64,000 bases of DNA, taken from the NCBI GenBank assembly GCA_030704615.1, contig CM060732.1:29927053-29991052 (forward strand). The letters run 5' to 3'. The translations under genes and the position numbers were made by a program. The notes beneath the pieces were generated by a model that saw only the letters and a list, made by a program, of their open reading frames with translations, did no database searches and had not been told where the DNA came from. The stretch comes from Takakia lepidozioides. Lineage: Eukaryota; Streptophyta; Takakiopsida; Takakiales; Takakiaceae. Shown here piece after piece: positions 37,698 through 49,547 of this stretch (within the stretch, counting starts at the first letter, position 1; every line of letters starts with the position of its first letter).

Positions 37698-40600
37698 ATG
37701 AGAATAGACTTCTGGTTAGATGGTACAATCACATCTGAGAGAAAATTTCGTTGCAATAGCAAAAGGCAGATAAATTTTCTCCACATTTTAGCTGTATTGA
37801 GCGTGGTCTTCATCGATGCCGCGCGAGCAGTCTCAGACGATGGACAGATCTTACTGGCCTTCAGAGAATCGATCGTTGATGACCTTGGGGTTCTCCAAGA
37901 TTGGCTTGAGTCCGATGCTCTCCCCTGCAGCTGGACTGGTGTCACCTGCAATGACACGAATGCTGTGATAGGTAAGTCAGCTTGACCACCTCAGCCAAGC
38001 TTTGGTATGTGCTCAACTTTACACACTCTCAAAGCCCTGGGGATTGTTTTGGAGCCCACACAAGGGTACATTCTGTATCTGAAATTCGGCTGATTACAAT
38101 TTAAGGCGACTCCACAGTACAAGTGCTACGGGATATAAAATAATAATGTAGAGTTGGTCAGATCACACAAGAATTTCCTGGCATCTTCTGGAAATTGACA
38201 ACTTCTCCTGTTGCTATTGTTACTCTAGATCAAGAATGAGACTCCATAATTCTACCTACGTATGCTTTGGCTTCAAATATCTGAACCTCTGCTTGACAAT
38301 GATGGGCTGGAAGCTAATCTCCCCAAAAATTGTCACTGAGGAATTGTTCTGAAATGAAGAGTTTTTGAGGAAACTTATTTCAGCTCTGGACATGCTTGCA
38401 AGGTTACCTGCTGGTTATACTCGCACTCTGTTGGAAGTATGCTTAACCGGATATTGAGACCAAGTTGTTAAACCCACATGTTTGCCACTTAGAGAGGTAC
38501 TAGAAAATACTGTAGAGGCAAACAAACTGTTTGAAAGACTGGCTTCTGCCAAATTGAAAGCCCACCACTAAGAACTGCAGACAACAGTACGCACATGTAC
38601 ACTGCACAAGTGGGTACTTGTCATTATTGGGTCCTAGTAGTGTCCTTTATTCACATTCATTCCTTAGTCTTGAAATGGGTATGAAAATGTGGATCTCAAA
38701 ATCTTGGGTACTTGTAATTCTTGGTGCTAATGGTGTCCAGTATTTGCATTCCTTGCTCCTTAGTCCTGAAATGTGGATGAAAATGTGGATCTCAAATGCT
38801 GAATATGCGTATCTCCTAATGCAGGTCTTGATCTCTCGAACATGAATTTAACAGGGCTGCTTCCAGGCACACTCTGCCAACTACCCTCTCTCACCTCGCT
38901 TGAGCTGCAAGAGAACCTCTTTACTGGCTTCCTTCCTCCAGGACTGTTCAATTGTACTAGATTGCTGCATCTGGATTTGAGCTCAAATAACTTCACGGGG
39001 ACAATACCAGATGGTATCTCTGGTCTTCAATCACTAATGTATCTCAACCTCTCGATGAATGAATTCAATGGAGTCATACCTCCTGGTATTGGACAACTTT
39101 CAGAGCTGCTCTTTCTTGATATGATCTATTGCGGCGTGAATGGGAAAATCGTGGATCAGATTGGCAACCTCACTAAATTGACAAATGTCTCCCTTTCTTG
39201 GAATTCCTTCGCCCCAGGTAATGATTTGAGGGTGATGGATACATCGATCTTTACAGGTACCCTTGTTGCTTTAGAGTCAGCCTTTATTGTGCTTTTTAAA
39301 ATAATGTCATTCCCAACCCCTAATAAACACTTGGAACCCCTCCAACTGAACTGTAGATGGCTGTGTGAGGTCTGTGAATCTCAGGCTGGTTTGGTTCTCA
39401 TGCACCAACTACCATTGCAGATTGCCTTCTGTCAAATTTGATTATTGGCTTGTAGAATTGTTGACTTCTCACACTGCTTCTACTTCCAGGAGGCCTTCCT
39501 TCTACATTCGCCAAGCTGTGGCAGCTGGAATCTCTGGAGTGTGCAAGCTGTCATCTCCTTGGAAGCATTCCACCTTGGCTTGGGAGCTTGTCTGGTCTAG
39601 ATTACATAGACTTGAGTTATAATGATCTATCTGGAAGCATTCCTCCATCTCTCATGCGATTGCCTAAGCTGACAAGGTTGGAGCTATACAAAAATAGGCT
39701 GACAGGGACGATCCCCACAGAGATATGGAACCTTACTTCTCTCACAGATCTCGATTTATCAGACAATTTACTGGTAGGTTCAATACCTGACAACATCACC
39801 CAACTGGAACACTTGGGGCTAATTCATTTGCAAAACAACAGCTTGAATGGAGAGATCCCCCAGGGGCTTGTCAACCTACATTATCTCTATGACTTGAAGC
39901 TGTTTATGAATGACTTAACGGGATCCATCCCTCCTGCCCTTGGGGGCAACTGTACACTCTTGCAGTTTGATGTCTCAACTAATCATCTCAGTGGGGTTAT
40001 ACCTTCCGGTCTGTGCAACGGAGGCAAGTTATGGAGGTATACCTGTCTCTTGGTTTGTTCTCCTCTTCCATGGGCCCTTGTGGCCATTTGTGCCATCACA
40101 AAACTCCTTTCCTTCTCTCTCACCTTGTCCCATAAGTCTTTGGGCTTCCCCTGCATAAAGCTCTTTCTCTTTCCTTTCTCTCTTGGCAGCCTACCTACAC
40201 GAGGCCTTCACCCTTAGACAATCGCTAGAACATTAATTGTGGTTTCTGGATTTGTTCCTCTCTCATGTTTTCTTCCATTTTGTCCCATAAGCTCTACAAG
40301 CTTTCCACGGACGTTATAAAGCACCATTTCATTTCATTTCTCTGTTGCCATGAGATTGTCTGATGAAAATGAAGTTAGGCAGAAAACTTCCCTGAACTTG
40401 TTTCCAGTCTGTGACATGGGGGAGGACATCTTGGATGACCTCAAGGGTCTACCCACTCTCGGCACTAGACTGAAATTTAAACTCAGGGCAGGAAGCCTAC
40501 CTTTGAACAGCAAACAGAAGCAGAGAGGAAAGGGAGAGTGCAATTGCCCGTTGTGTGGGCAATCTGAAGACAGTATTCATTTTCTGATACACTGTCCGGG

Positions 40601-43600
40601 GTTCTCTCACCAAAGAGACGCTCTCTTCAAATCTATTAAGGGAATTGTGCCTGTACCCCTGTTTACCAACTTTGAAAGTCTCGAGGCTGAGCCAAAAGCC
40701 CAGGCCCTCCTGAGGCCTAGTTTTTGGGCAAATCACACACAGCAGATTGATGCTTGTGTGAAGGGATTTCTAGAGGATATCTGGAAAACCCGGATTAATT
40801 CTTTATATGGAGGTAAGTCTTACTACCAACGTCAGCCCCTGACAGAGGTAGGTTCTGTCCCTTTTGTTCCCGCTCAAACTGGGCGCGGGGTCAATGGCCA
40901 CAAGGCTACGGCAAACAACGTCTTATGAGTACAATCTTTCCTTTCTCACTGTAATCAGCCTTGTGAGACGTTCTTCAGTTTGGACACCCAGAACTGCTGA
41001 GCAGCATACTGCAGTAGAACTCCTTTGGTAAGGGTAGGCAGGAACTTACCAAAGTCCATAAGATTCAAGTTTTGTTTTGTTTTTTTTTTTGAGATTTTGA
41101 CTACCTTCATCATCTAGAAGTCCATGTGTCTCGTCTGGCTTCCACTTGACATAAACAAATTTACCTTTGGTACAGAAACATAGCAAGTGTTCTAAGAAGC
41201 TAGCATCAACAATTGCTTTCTATGTACTGAATTGTTCGATGGCTATCAGGTTCATATTGTTCAGCAACAGCTTCTTCGGAAACCTTCCAGAAGCTTATGG
41301 AAACTGTTCAAGCCTCATTCGGTTCAGGATCTATGGCAACATGTTTGATGGGACTGTTCCTAGTGGGCTGTGGGGCTCCCCCAACCTCCGTCTGCTGGAG
41401 ATTTACGACAATTTCTTTGAAGGAAGCATCCCTCCAACTGTTGGCAATGCAACAAGTCTTACATCATTGAAAGTTTATAATAATCAACTCAGTGGAACCC
41501 TCCCCCCCGAACTGGGGAAACTTAGAAATCTCGATAGTTTTTTTGCATCACGTAACAGGCTCTCTGGTGTGATACCTCAGCAGCTAGGAGACTGTGGCCC
41601 TGTTTTGACCAACCTCTATATTGATGGAAATGCTCTTTCTCAGCAGATTCCCTCAGAAATTGGCAACCTTTCGAAGCTTGGTTACCTAAGCCTGGCTTCC
41701 AATCAGCTGTCTGGTCCAATTCCTCCAGAAATAGGGCACCTAGCCAGTCTTGTCTATCTAGACCTCTCTGAAAATAAACTGAGTGGGGCAGTTCCGGATG
41801 CATTAGGGGAATTGAATCTTTTGAACTTCATCTCCTTCAATCTTTCGTTCAACAACCTGTCTGGCATCTTGCCAAGTGCTTTGTCAGTTAATCTCTTCTC
41901 TTTGGGATTCAAAGGAAACCCCAATCTATGTATCCTGGACTCTAATGTGTCCACAGCTTGTCATGACATGAGTCAGACTGCATCAAGCGATGGCCGCAAA
42001 CAACCTGGGCTTCTGGCATGGACGGTGGGTGGCATACTTGGGTTGGCAGTAGCCATTGCAGTGACTGGATCTTGGTTCTTCTACAAAAGACACAAGGCCT
42101 ACTTGGCCCATAGTCATAGCCAAAGCCAGTTGGAGCTTCTGTCATCCTGGATTTTGACCTCATTTCATAAGTTGAGCATAAGCTACGAAGAGATTATGGA
42201 ATGCCTTGACGAAGACAATGTTATCGGAAGTGGTGGGGCTGGGAAAGTATACAAGGCTACACTTAGGAATGGGATGGTGGTTGCTGTAAAGAAACTCTGG
42301 GGGGATGGAAAGGGGGATGCCCTGCATGACCATGGTTTCAGGGCAGAGGTGAGAAACTACTTAGTTTCTGAGAGCCACTTGTGATTCAAGATGTTAATTG
42401 TTTGCTCTGTGTTACTGCCAATGAAGTGACATCCTCAGGGGGGAGTGTTCAGAACCTTAGTTTGTTTCTAGGTTCAATCCGCGGATTGTTTAAAATCCTT
42501 TGAAAGCTGTGGCCAGGTGGAAACCTTGGGAAGCATCCGTCACCGAAACATTGTGAAGCTACTGTGTAGCTGCTCAAACAAGGACGCCAACTTGCTCATC
42601 TATGAGTACATGCCCAATGGCAGCTTGGGAGAACGGCTGCACAGCAACAAGGGATCATTATTAGACTGGAGCATGCGCTACAAGATGGCAGTTGGTGCAG
42701 CACAGGTACAGTTGCGACCATCTTTCTAGCTTCCCCCCAGATTCTTTTCTGTCCCCCTGGGCCCGATTTTTATGTCTATCGGGCAACACTCGAGCAAACT
42801 TGTAAGGAGTATTTCCAGACAGTTGACTCTAGGCAGATAAGTCAACCAGAAAGGCATTTGATCTCCTCCAAGGTATTACCCTAAAGCAGGACAGGAATAG
42901 GCTGATAACTGAGGACCTTCAGAAGATCCATGTGACTAATACCTGGGCACCATGGCCAGTTTTTTGCTACGTTGACCTTCTCACAATTGGAGATAACAGC
43001 ATCCTGATGCTATACTACTTGTCCACAATGTTTTCCACATCACTTATCAGGGTTTCGGGGACTTTCAGAGTCAGCTACACAATCTCAGTATTGAAACAGA
43101 CAGATGGATGCAAGTATACTTCCTGAGGATAGGATTGTGCCAGGCAAGAAGTGAAGGAGCATCATTTCTTTTTCTTGTGCCCTCTGTAAATAGCCAGAGA
43201 TCAGAGGTAGAGATAATACTATGTCTGCAGAGATTGCTCATAACTTGCAGAGGCATTTAGTTATTATAAAAGAAATGCTTGGCAGGTTACCTTCACGAGG
43301 CCCTCTGTCTTTGTGCAGCGATTTAGGCCAGGTTTCAAGTACTTTGGTCAGTGGATTTTTATCCCATGATTTCCTTGGGCTTTTAGTGGACGTTCGAAAG
43401 CTTTAATTTTTTCTTTTCTGTGGACATGCTAGTGGATGTTGTAAAGCTAGCTGGTTTCTTTCTTGTTTCCTGTTTTTTTGGTCCCGTAAGCTCTTTGAGC
43501 TTCCTGTGGACATTATAAAGTACCTTTTGATTTCATTTGCTTTCATTTGTCCTCTGAGTTCTACTGCCCTTCAGTTGGGTTGCATAAGGACATCCGTCTC

Positions 43601-46600
43601 TCTTTCACTTCATTCTTTCCTTTCCATTGCTCACTTTTCATACATGTCTGAAGAGAGAATGGCATTTTGATGAAATAAAAGTTGGGTGCAGATAATGCAG
43701 ATTGGGCTTTAACTAGGCGACAAATTATGAGGTCTTGTTCCAAGCCACATGATCAAGACTGTTTAGTGATGCATTCGCCCATTCATTCCACTGCAAGAAG
43801 GTGTACTGTCCCCTTGGGTCCCTCTTTTTCTCATCACCAACCTCTACCCACACATCGGACTAAAGTGTAATTTTGGCTGTGCAGGGGCTGGCATATCTGC
43901 ACCATGACTGTGTGCCCCAGATCTTGCATCGCGATGTCAAGTCCAACAACATTCTACTAGATCACGACTATGAGGCACACATGGCGGACTTTGGTCTGGC
44001 AAAAGCTCTGAAAAACATGTCCATGTCTGCTGTTGCAGGATCTTATGGCTACATAGCTCCAGGTATAACCAAATTTGTCTTGGATGTCATTCTGTTGAGG
44101 ATAGTTTCAAGAAGAGTACGCCGTATGTTACTGTTTGCTTCTGTTGCTGTTGAGAATCTCCCTGTCCTCTAGGAAGCCTATTGACATTGGGTGGACTTGA
44201 AACGGGAGTACATTAATGTCTCTGTGACTAAATGCCGGCCTTGTGACCTCGTGACCTTGTTTGTTTCGACCTGAAGCGCTTTGCTTCAGGTAAGGTAGTG
44301 CATTGGATTTAGTTGGAAAGCTTGGGGCCTTTCCCTCTTTAGAATATGCCTACACGGGCCATTCCCTGCAACTCCCTGGAGTGGGATCTCTGAATGGTAA
44401 CAAGCGGACTCCTACCACTTGGGGGCAGCCCCTCCGCCCAAATTGGGCAGTCGTATGCTCTGTCTAGCATACTCGGCACTTGGGCTCGGGTTGGTTCCTG
44501 TGCTTAAACTTATGGCCTGCGAAAACAATCAAAAATTTAGCTCCTATCAACATCAACACTCCTCAGGGTGATCCCTGGGAATTGGTTACTTATGCCAAAT
44601 CTAGGGCTTCATGTGTAGTTTTTGGGGTGAATCCCAGGATGGACGATGTGTCCTTTAAAACTACATGCTCTAGCTTAGGCTTGGATTTCATGGCTAATGG
44701 TACCATCTCGAGACTTGATAACAGGGGTACGTTGAAGGTTGCAATGACCAAAAGTGCTTCTAATAGAGTCCCGCATCAATTCAATCTCAAAGAAGTTCGT
44801 CCCTTGACTGGCTGGAGAGCGGTCTTAGACATTGGTGATTCAATGGGGCCTCTAGGAAGACAACCAAGGGCAACAACTTCAACTTGAGAGTTTCTAATCG
44901 GTTTGATGCTCTGGATGAGGTTGAATCCAAACAGCCAGAAGGACAAGATGCCCCTAAGTGTACGGAACCTGAACGTCCTGAATCTGAAGGATTTGGTACT
45001 CTGAATGGTTTACCAATCCTCAAGGTTTACACAAGACGAAAATTCTATACAAGGGGTAATTGTCCCCAAGCCGTCAGATGGACAATCTGTCCCTAAGTGT
45101 GCAGAGCCTGAACGTCGTGTAACTGAAGGATTTGGTACTCTAAATGGTTTACCAATCCTCAAAGTCTACACAAGACGAGCAAAATCTATACACGGGGTAA
45201 TTGTCCCCAAGCAGTCTGACGGACAATCTGCCCCTATGTGTGCAGAGCTTGTGCGTCATGTAACTGAAAGATTTGGTACCCTGAATGGCTTACCAATTCT
45301 CAAAGTTTACACAAGACGAGCAAAATCTACACATGGGGTAACTGTCCCCCCTTTGCAGAACGGTTGGCCGTCCAGGAGCAATCACAAGCTACCTAGACGA
45401 CAAACAATTCACACGCAAATGGCTGGCTTGCGGCTGGCCACTTTCAACTTCTCAGGGTTGACCAACCAAAGGAAACAACTTGAAGTGGGACAAGTTCTTC
45501 GGACTAATGATATTCATATCTGTGCTGGGCAAGAAACATGGGAAACGTCGGATAAACTTGTTGGAGATGTCATTGGTTATAAATGGGCAGGTAAGATGTG
45601 TACTCTCAAGGCAGCCTCTGCCAAACGCGGTCAAAAAGGGGTCGGATTCTTTGTCGGTGATTTCTTGTTTGACAATTGTGAAATTATCAACAAGGGTTTG
45701 AGGTACGAGCATAGTATCTGGCTAAAACTGAATTTGAAGGGCGGCATGAGTACAAAGGACCTCTTTGTTGGTTGTGTTTACATGCCCACAGAGGGGACCC
45801 TTAGTGCTGACGCAGACAAGGCCTTCGAAGATGTAAAGCTGGAATGTGCTTCGTTCCTTGCCAAAGGTCAGGTGGTACTATTGGGGGACTTCAATGCCCG
45901 GGTGGGCAAAGGGATCCATCAGGACGATATTATTGGACCTTTTGGTGAGGACGAGCTGAATTCTAATGGCAGACGGTTAATTAACTGTCTAGAAGAGCTT
46001 CAGCTTTTGACCTTGAATAACAGGACAAGAGGTGACCAAGTGCAGTGGACTCGTGAGAAATCCCAAACTGGGGAACGTTCCATTGTGGACTATATCATAA
46101 TGGACAAAATTTTGTTCCCCCAGTGTGCCAATGTGTTGATTGACAGAACTGATATTGGTACCTCTGACCACTTCCTGGTTTGGACTCAGATCAAAAGGTG
46201 TTTTCCCACCACCAAGAGATCTGTGAAACGTTCGATTCGGAAGTGGCACATAGAAAAATTCCACAATGAGGAGGTCAAGGCTGAGTACGTCCAGGCCTTG
46301 CAAGAGGCTCTCCCTCATTTTGTCCAATCGCTCCAAGAACTTCAGTCACGCTCTGTTAACGCAAGAAATGAAGTCGAAAGAGCAGTTGACTCTTGGGAGA
46401 GTTTCGTTTCCTCCGTGGCTGACAAGATCATTGGGAGGAAACTAATTGTCTGCGGTAGAGCAGTTAATTGGTGGACTAATGAGATTAAACTCAAGATAGC
46501 TGAGAGATGAGCCCTCTATAAAGAGTGTTGCAATTTGGAAACCAACAGAGAATTGTGGGCGAGGTACTACCAGCTCCGTAAAGATATCAATCAGCTTGTT

Positions 46601-49547
46601 AGGTCTCAGAAGAAATTATACTGGGACAAGTTATACAGTGAAATAAACTCAAACCACCATAGTGGTAATGACAAGAAATTCTGGTTGGCCCTTCAACGTT
46701 TGTACAAGCCGAAAAACGGTCAGCAAGTACAAGCGCTGAAGACTACTAAAGGTGCAGTGGTGACTTCATTGGTTGACATTGTCAAAACCTTTGAAACTCA
46801 CTACAGTATCCTTGGCAGAACTTCTAGGTCTAACAGTGAGGGGTCTTCTGCTGAATGGAGGGACACAGTTGGAAAAACTGTTCCTATGATTCAAAACAGC
46901 CCTGATGAACTGGAGTATATTTCAATGGCTTATAATGCTCCCATTAGTTCTTCTGAGATTGTGGAAGCAATTGAACATTTAAATGGATATAAAGCTGGTG
47001 GACCTGATGGTATTGTCAACGAGCTTATCAAGCACGGTGGCGATCCCATGATAGAGGCCCTAGTTCTCCACTTTAACCTTATCTGGAAGACTGAAATGAT
47101 CCCCTTTCGCTGGCGACAGGGGGTCATTGTCAACCTATACAAGAAGGGTGACAGAGAAGAACCGGGGAACTACCGTGGCATCTCGCTCCTCAATGCTGTT
47201 GGCAAGACATTCTGCAGACTTATAAGTACTCGTCTCGAGGTTGATCTGGAGTCTAGAGGTTGTTTCCACGAAGGCCAAGCTGGCTTTCGGCGAAACAGGG
47301 GCTGTGTGGATCATATCTTCACTCTAAGCCAGATTATCCAGGGAAGGAAAAAAGAAGGGAAACCCACTTATGTCTTTTTCCTGGATGTCAAAAAGGCTTA
47401 TGACACAGTGTGGAGAGATGGCCTATGGTTCCGCCTCTGGTCTTGTGGGATCAAGGGAAAGATGTGGAGAGTTGTCCACAACTTGTATGCTCACACCAAA
47501 AGCTGTGTCACTGTTAACGGACAGAAGTCCAACTTCTTTGACATAGACCAAGGTGTAGCTCAAGGATGTACTCTCTCCCCTCTGCTCTTCAATGTTTTCA
47601 TCAATCAACTCCTCGAGGATGTGGAAAGTGAGGGATTTGGGTTAAGGGTGGGTGATACCACCATTCCAGCCCTTATGTTTGCGGATGACTTCGCAGGCAT
47701 AGGGGAGACTCCAACCAATCTCCAGGAGTTGATTGTTTGCGCGAAGAGATACTTTGATCTTTGGGGGCTAGAGGCTAATGTCAGCAAATGTGCAGTGGTA
47801 GCATTCAACGACAGAGGAGAGGGAGGAAGTGATCTTAAGTGGCAGTGGGGTAGCCAAGAGATCCCGGTCCTCCCTTCCTACACTTACCTGGGCGTTGAGT
47901 TCAGTGGGATGCACATAGCCGGAAAGTTGTTCAAACTGGCAAGGGCAAAGCTCTGGGGCTCACTAAATTTTTCCACTGCAGAGGGGTCAACTCTGAGGTT
48001 AAGAAAACCATGCTTTGTCGCGTCATTAGACCTGCCTTGGAGTACGGATCTGCTATATGGGTTGATAACTCCAACCAGGCTAAGTGTCTAGAATCCATTC
48101 AAGTGGGGGTGCTTAAGGAGTGTATGTCAGCATGCTCCAAAACAGCCAATGTGGCTGTTCGGGGTGAGTTTGGCATTCCATCCTTAAGCTCCCGACGAGA
48201 TGAATTCAAGGTCAGATGGTGGGGTCAGCTGCAACATATGCCCAACACCAGATATCCTAAGTTAATCGACTCTATATCTTGGAAACAGGACCGCCCTGTC
48301 AAACAGGCTAAGTCCTGGCAGAAGAGAGTAGAAGAGATCCTCAAGGACCTGGACCTGGATCCGCAAGTCTTGACCCTGCTGGATAAATCTCACTTAGAGG
48401 CTGTAGTGTCCTCAGCCATGTCTGTTGCCATGAGATTGTCTGATGAAAATGAAGTTAGGCAGAAAACTTCCCTGAACTTGTTTCCAGTCTGTGACATGGG
48501 GGAGGACATCTTGGATGACCTCAAGGGTCTACCCACTCTCGGCACTAGACTGAAATTTAAACTCAGGGCAGGAAGCCTACCTTTGAACAGCAAACAGAAG
48601 CAGAGAGGAAAAGAAGAGTGCAATTGCCCGTTGTGTGGGCAATCTGAAGACAGTATTCATTTTCTGATACACTGTCCGGGGTTCTCTCACCAAAGAGACG
48701 CTCTCTTCAAATCTATTAAGGGAATTGTGCCTGTACCCCTGTTTACCAACTTTGAAAGTCTCGAGGCTGAGCCAAAAGCCCAGGCCCTCCTGAGGCCTAG
48801 TTTTTGGGCAAATCACACACAGCAGATTGATGCTTGTGTGAAGGGATTTCTAGAGGATATCTGGAAAACCCGGATTAATTCTATATATGGAGGTAAGTCT
48901 TACTACCAACGTCAGCCCCTGACAGAGGTAGGTTCTGTCCCTTTTGTTCCCGCTCAAACTGGGCGCGGGGTCAATGGCCACAAGGCTACGGCAAACAACG
49001 TCTTATGAGTACAATCTGATGCTGTTGAGAGAGGGGAACCTAAAGGTCAAATCTTACCTCAAAGGAGTACATCAGTGGTTCCGGGGGATTTGCAGATGTG
49101 CGTAAGAAAAGAAACTAACTGGGTGAGTGCCTGTCCACCTTTGCAGAGTATGCCTACACACTGAAAGTGAATGAGAAGAGTGACATCTACAGCTTTGGTG
49201 TAGTGCTGCTGGAACTGGTGACTGGAAAGCGACCAATTGAGCCCGTATTTGGTGATGGAGTCGACATTGTGAAATGGGTTTCCACAAAACTTCAAACCAA
49301 GGAAGGCCTTCTCGAGACTTTGGATCCTCGTGTTGGAGTAGTAGAGCAGAAAATGGTCCTTCTGCTCAAAGTGGCCCTGTTTTGCACTCAGACATCCCCC
49401 TTAGCCCGCCCATCTATGCGAAGAGTTGTTGAAATGTTACTGGAAATAGATCCCCAGCAAAGGGATGGAAAAGGGGGTAAAGAGACTTTGTCAAACAAGT
49501 CATTGTATGATAGTAAATGCTTCGAGGATGACTTAGAATCATGGTGA
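37698..49547 (+). CDS. LRR receptor-like kinase, class XI, HAESA/CEPR-like
   Basis: Seven exons: 37698-37971, 38825-39217, 39490-40036, 41250-42348, 42517-42705, 43885-44062, 49147-49547. All junctions are GT-AG and in phase; 3081 nt, 1026 aa plus stop, near HAESA length. A hydrophobic signal segment at about residues 27-44 follows a long N-terminal lead, so the true start could differ. LRRs run to about residue 625, a membrane helix ([20 protein letters not shown]) lies near 658-677, and the kinase starts near 725 with [21 protein letters not shown] near 848 and DFG near 869, APE complete. [20 protein letters not shown] and [20 protein letters not shown] resemble [25 protein letters not shown] resembles CEPR1. 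Such receptors bind secreted peptides (IDA or CEP) at the plasma membrane. Introns 3 and 6 hold LINE insertions, yet no exon is damaged. Clade is firm; ligand is unknown. Confidence 0.9.
40279..40340 (+). repeat. Dispersed repeat tail in intron 3
   Basis: TTTTGTCCCATAAGCTCTAC..., ending TATAAAGCACCATTTCATTTCATTTC. The short ATTTC repeats form its 3' tail, and the truncated LINE begins right after. Confidence 0.6.
40343..40936 (+). mobile_element. 5'-truncated LINE, 594 bp
   Basis: The sequence is almost identical to the last ~595 bp of the LINE at 44156-49019; I see about three differences, for example near 40529-40532 and 40803. It ends at the same base, TTATGAGTACAATC. Near-duplicates TTTCATTTCTC (40332-40342) and TTTCCTTTCTC (40937-40947) flank it as an 11-bp target duplication with one mismatch. 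It encodes the last 192 residues, including the C-x-C-x2-C...H-x4-C finger, but is a dead 3' fragment. Confidence 0.9.
43477..43549 (+). repeat. Dispersed repeat tail in intron 5
   Basis: TTTGGTCCCGTAAGCTCTTT, then GAGCTTCCTGTGGACATTAT, then AAAGTACC and a TTTCATTTG-rich tail. It is the same family as the copies at 40279 and 21474. Confidence 0.6.
44480..49008 (+). pseudogene. LINE polyprotein: endonuclease, reverse transcriptase, C-terminal zinc finger
   Basis: One protein is recognisable across frame breaks. The N-terminal part (44480-44887) leads to [10 protein letters not shown] near 44900, then three tandem 47-residue repeats (about 44950-45370). An APE-type endonuclease begins near 45425 ([33 protein letters not shown]). 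The reverse transcriptase spans about 46960-47830 ([40 protein letters not shown], catalytic FADD near 47683). The C terminus has [19 protein letters not shown] near 48620-48676. Damage: a 2-bp change in repeat one, an in-frame TGA at 46508-46510 between endonuclease and RT, and a frameshift near 47960. So it is inactive but young. The clade (L1-like or other) is not settled by eye. Confidence 0.88.
44950..45370 (+). repeat. Three tandem 47-residue repeats in the LINE protein
   Basis: A unit of 141 bp containing [17 protein letters not shown], then HGVIVPK-x-SDGQS, occurs three times (starts near 44989, 45128 and 45269). The first interval is 139 bp, which accounts for a frame change. Each unit is followed by a C-A-E-(P/L)-x-R segment. 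Confidence 0.8.

Larger units (their letters stand above)
40037..41249 (+). other. Intron 3 of the HAESA-like gene, enlarged by repeats
   Basis: The donor GTATAC follows LCNGGKLW and the acceptor TATCAG precedes [10 protein letters not shown]. The intron holds the dispersed repeat tail (a diverged copy at 40122-40160 and a good copy at 40279-40340) and a 5'-truncated LINE. Confidence 0.8.
44156..49019 (+). mobile_element. Nearly full-length LINE inside intron 6
   Basis: The boundaries are set by an 11-bp target duplication TGCTGTTGAGA at 44145-44155 and 49020-49030. The element runs in the same direction as the host gene. Its 3' end, TTATGAGTACAATCT, matches the end of the truncated copy at 40936; neither has a poly(A) tail. 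The last two bases before the duplication (GA) are not shared with the truncated copy. Confidence 0.88.

Noticed and set aside
41167-42384. Long open frame taken as a separate protein
   Set aside because: Its first ~27 codons are intron and its last ~12 are past the donor at 42349; the rest is exon 4 of the HAESA-like gene.
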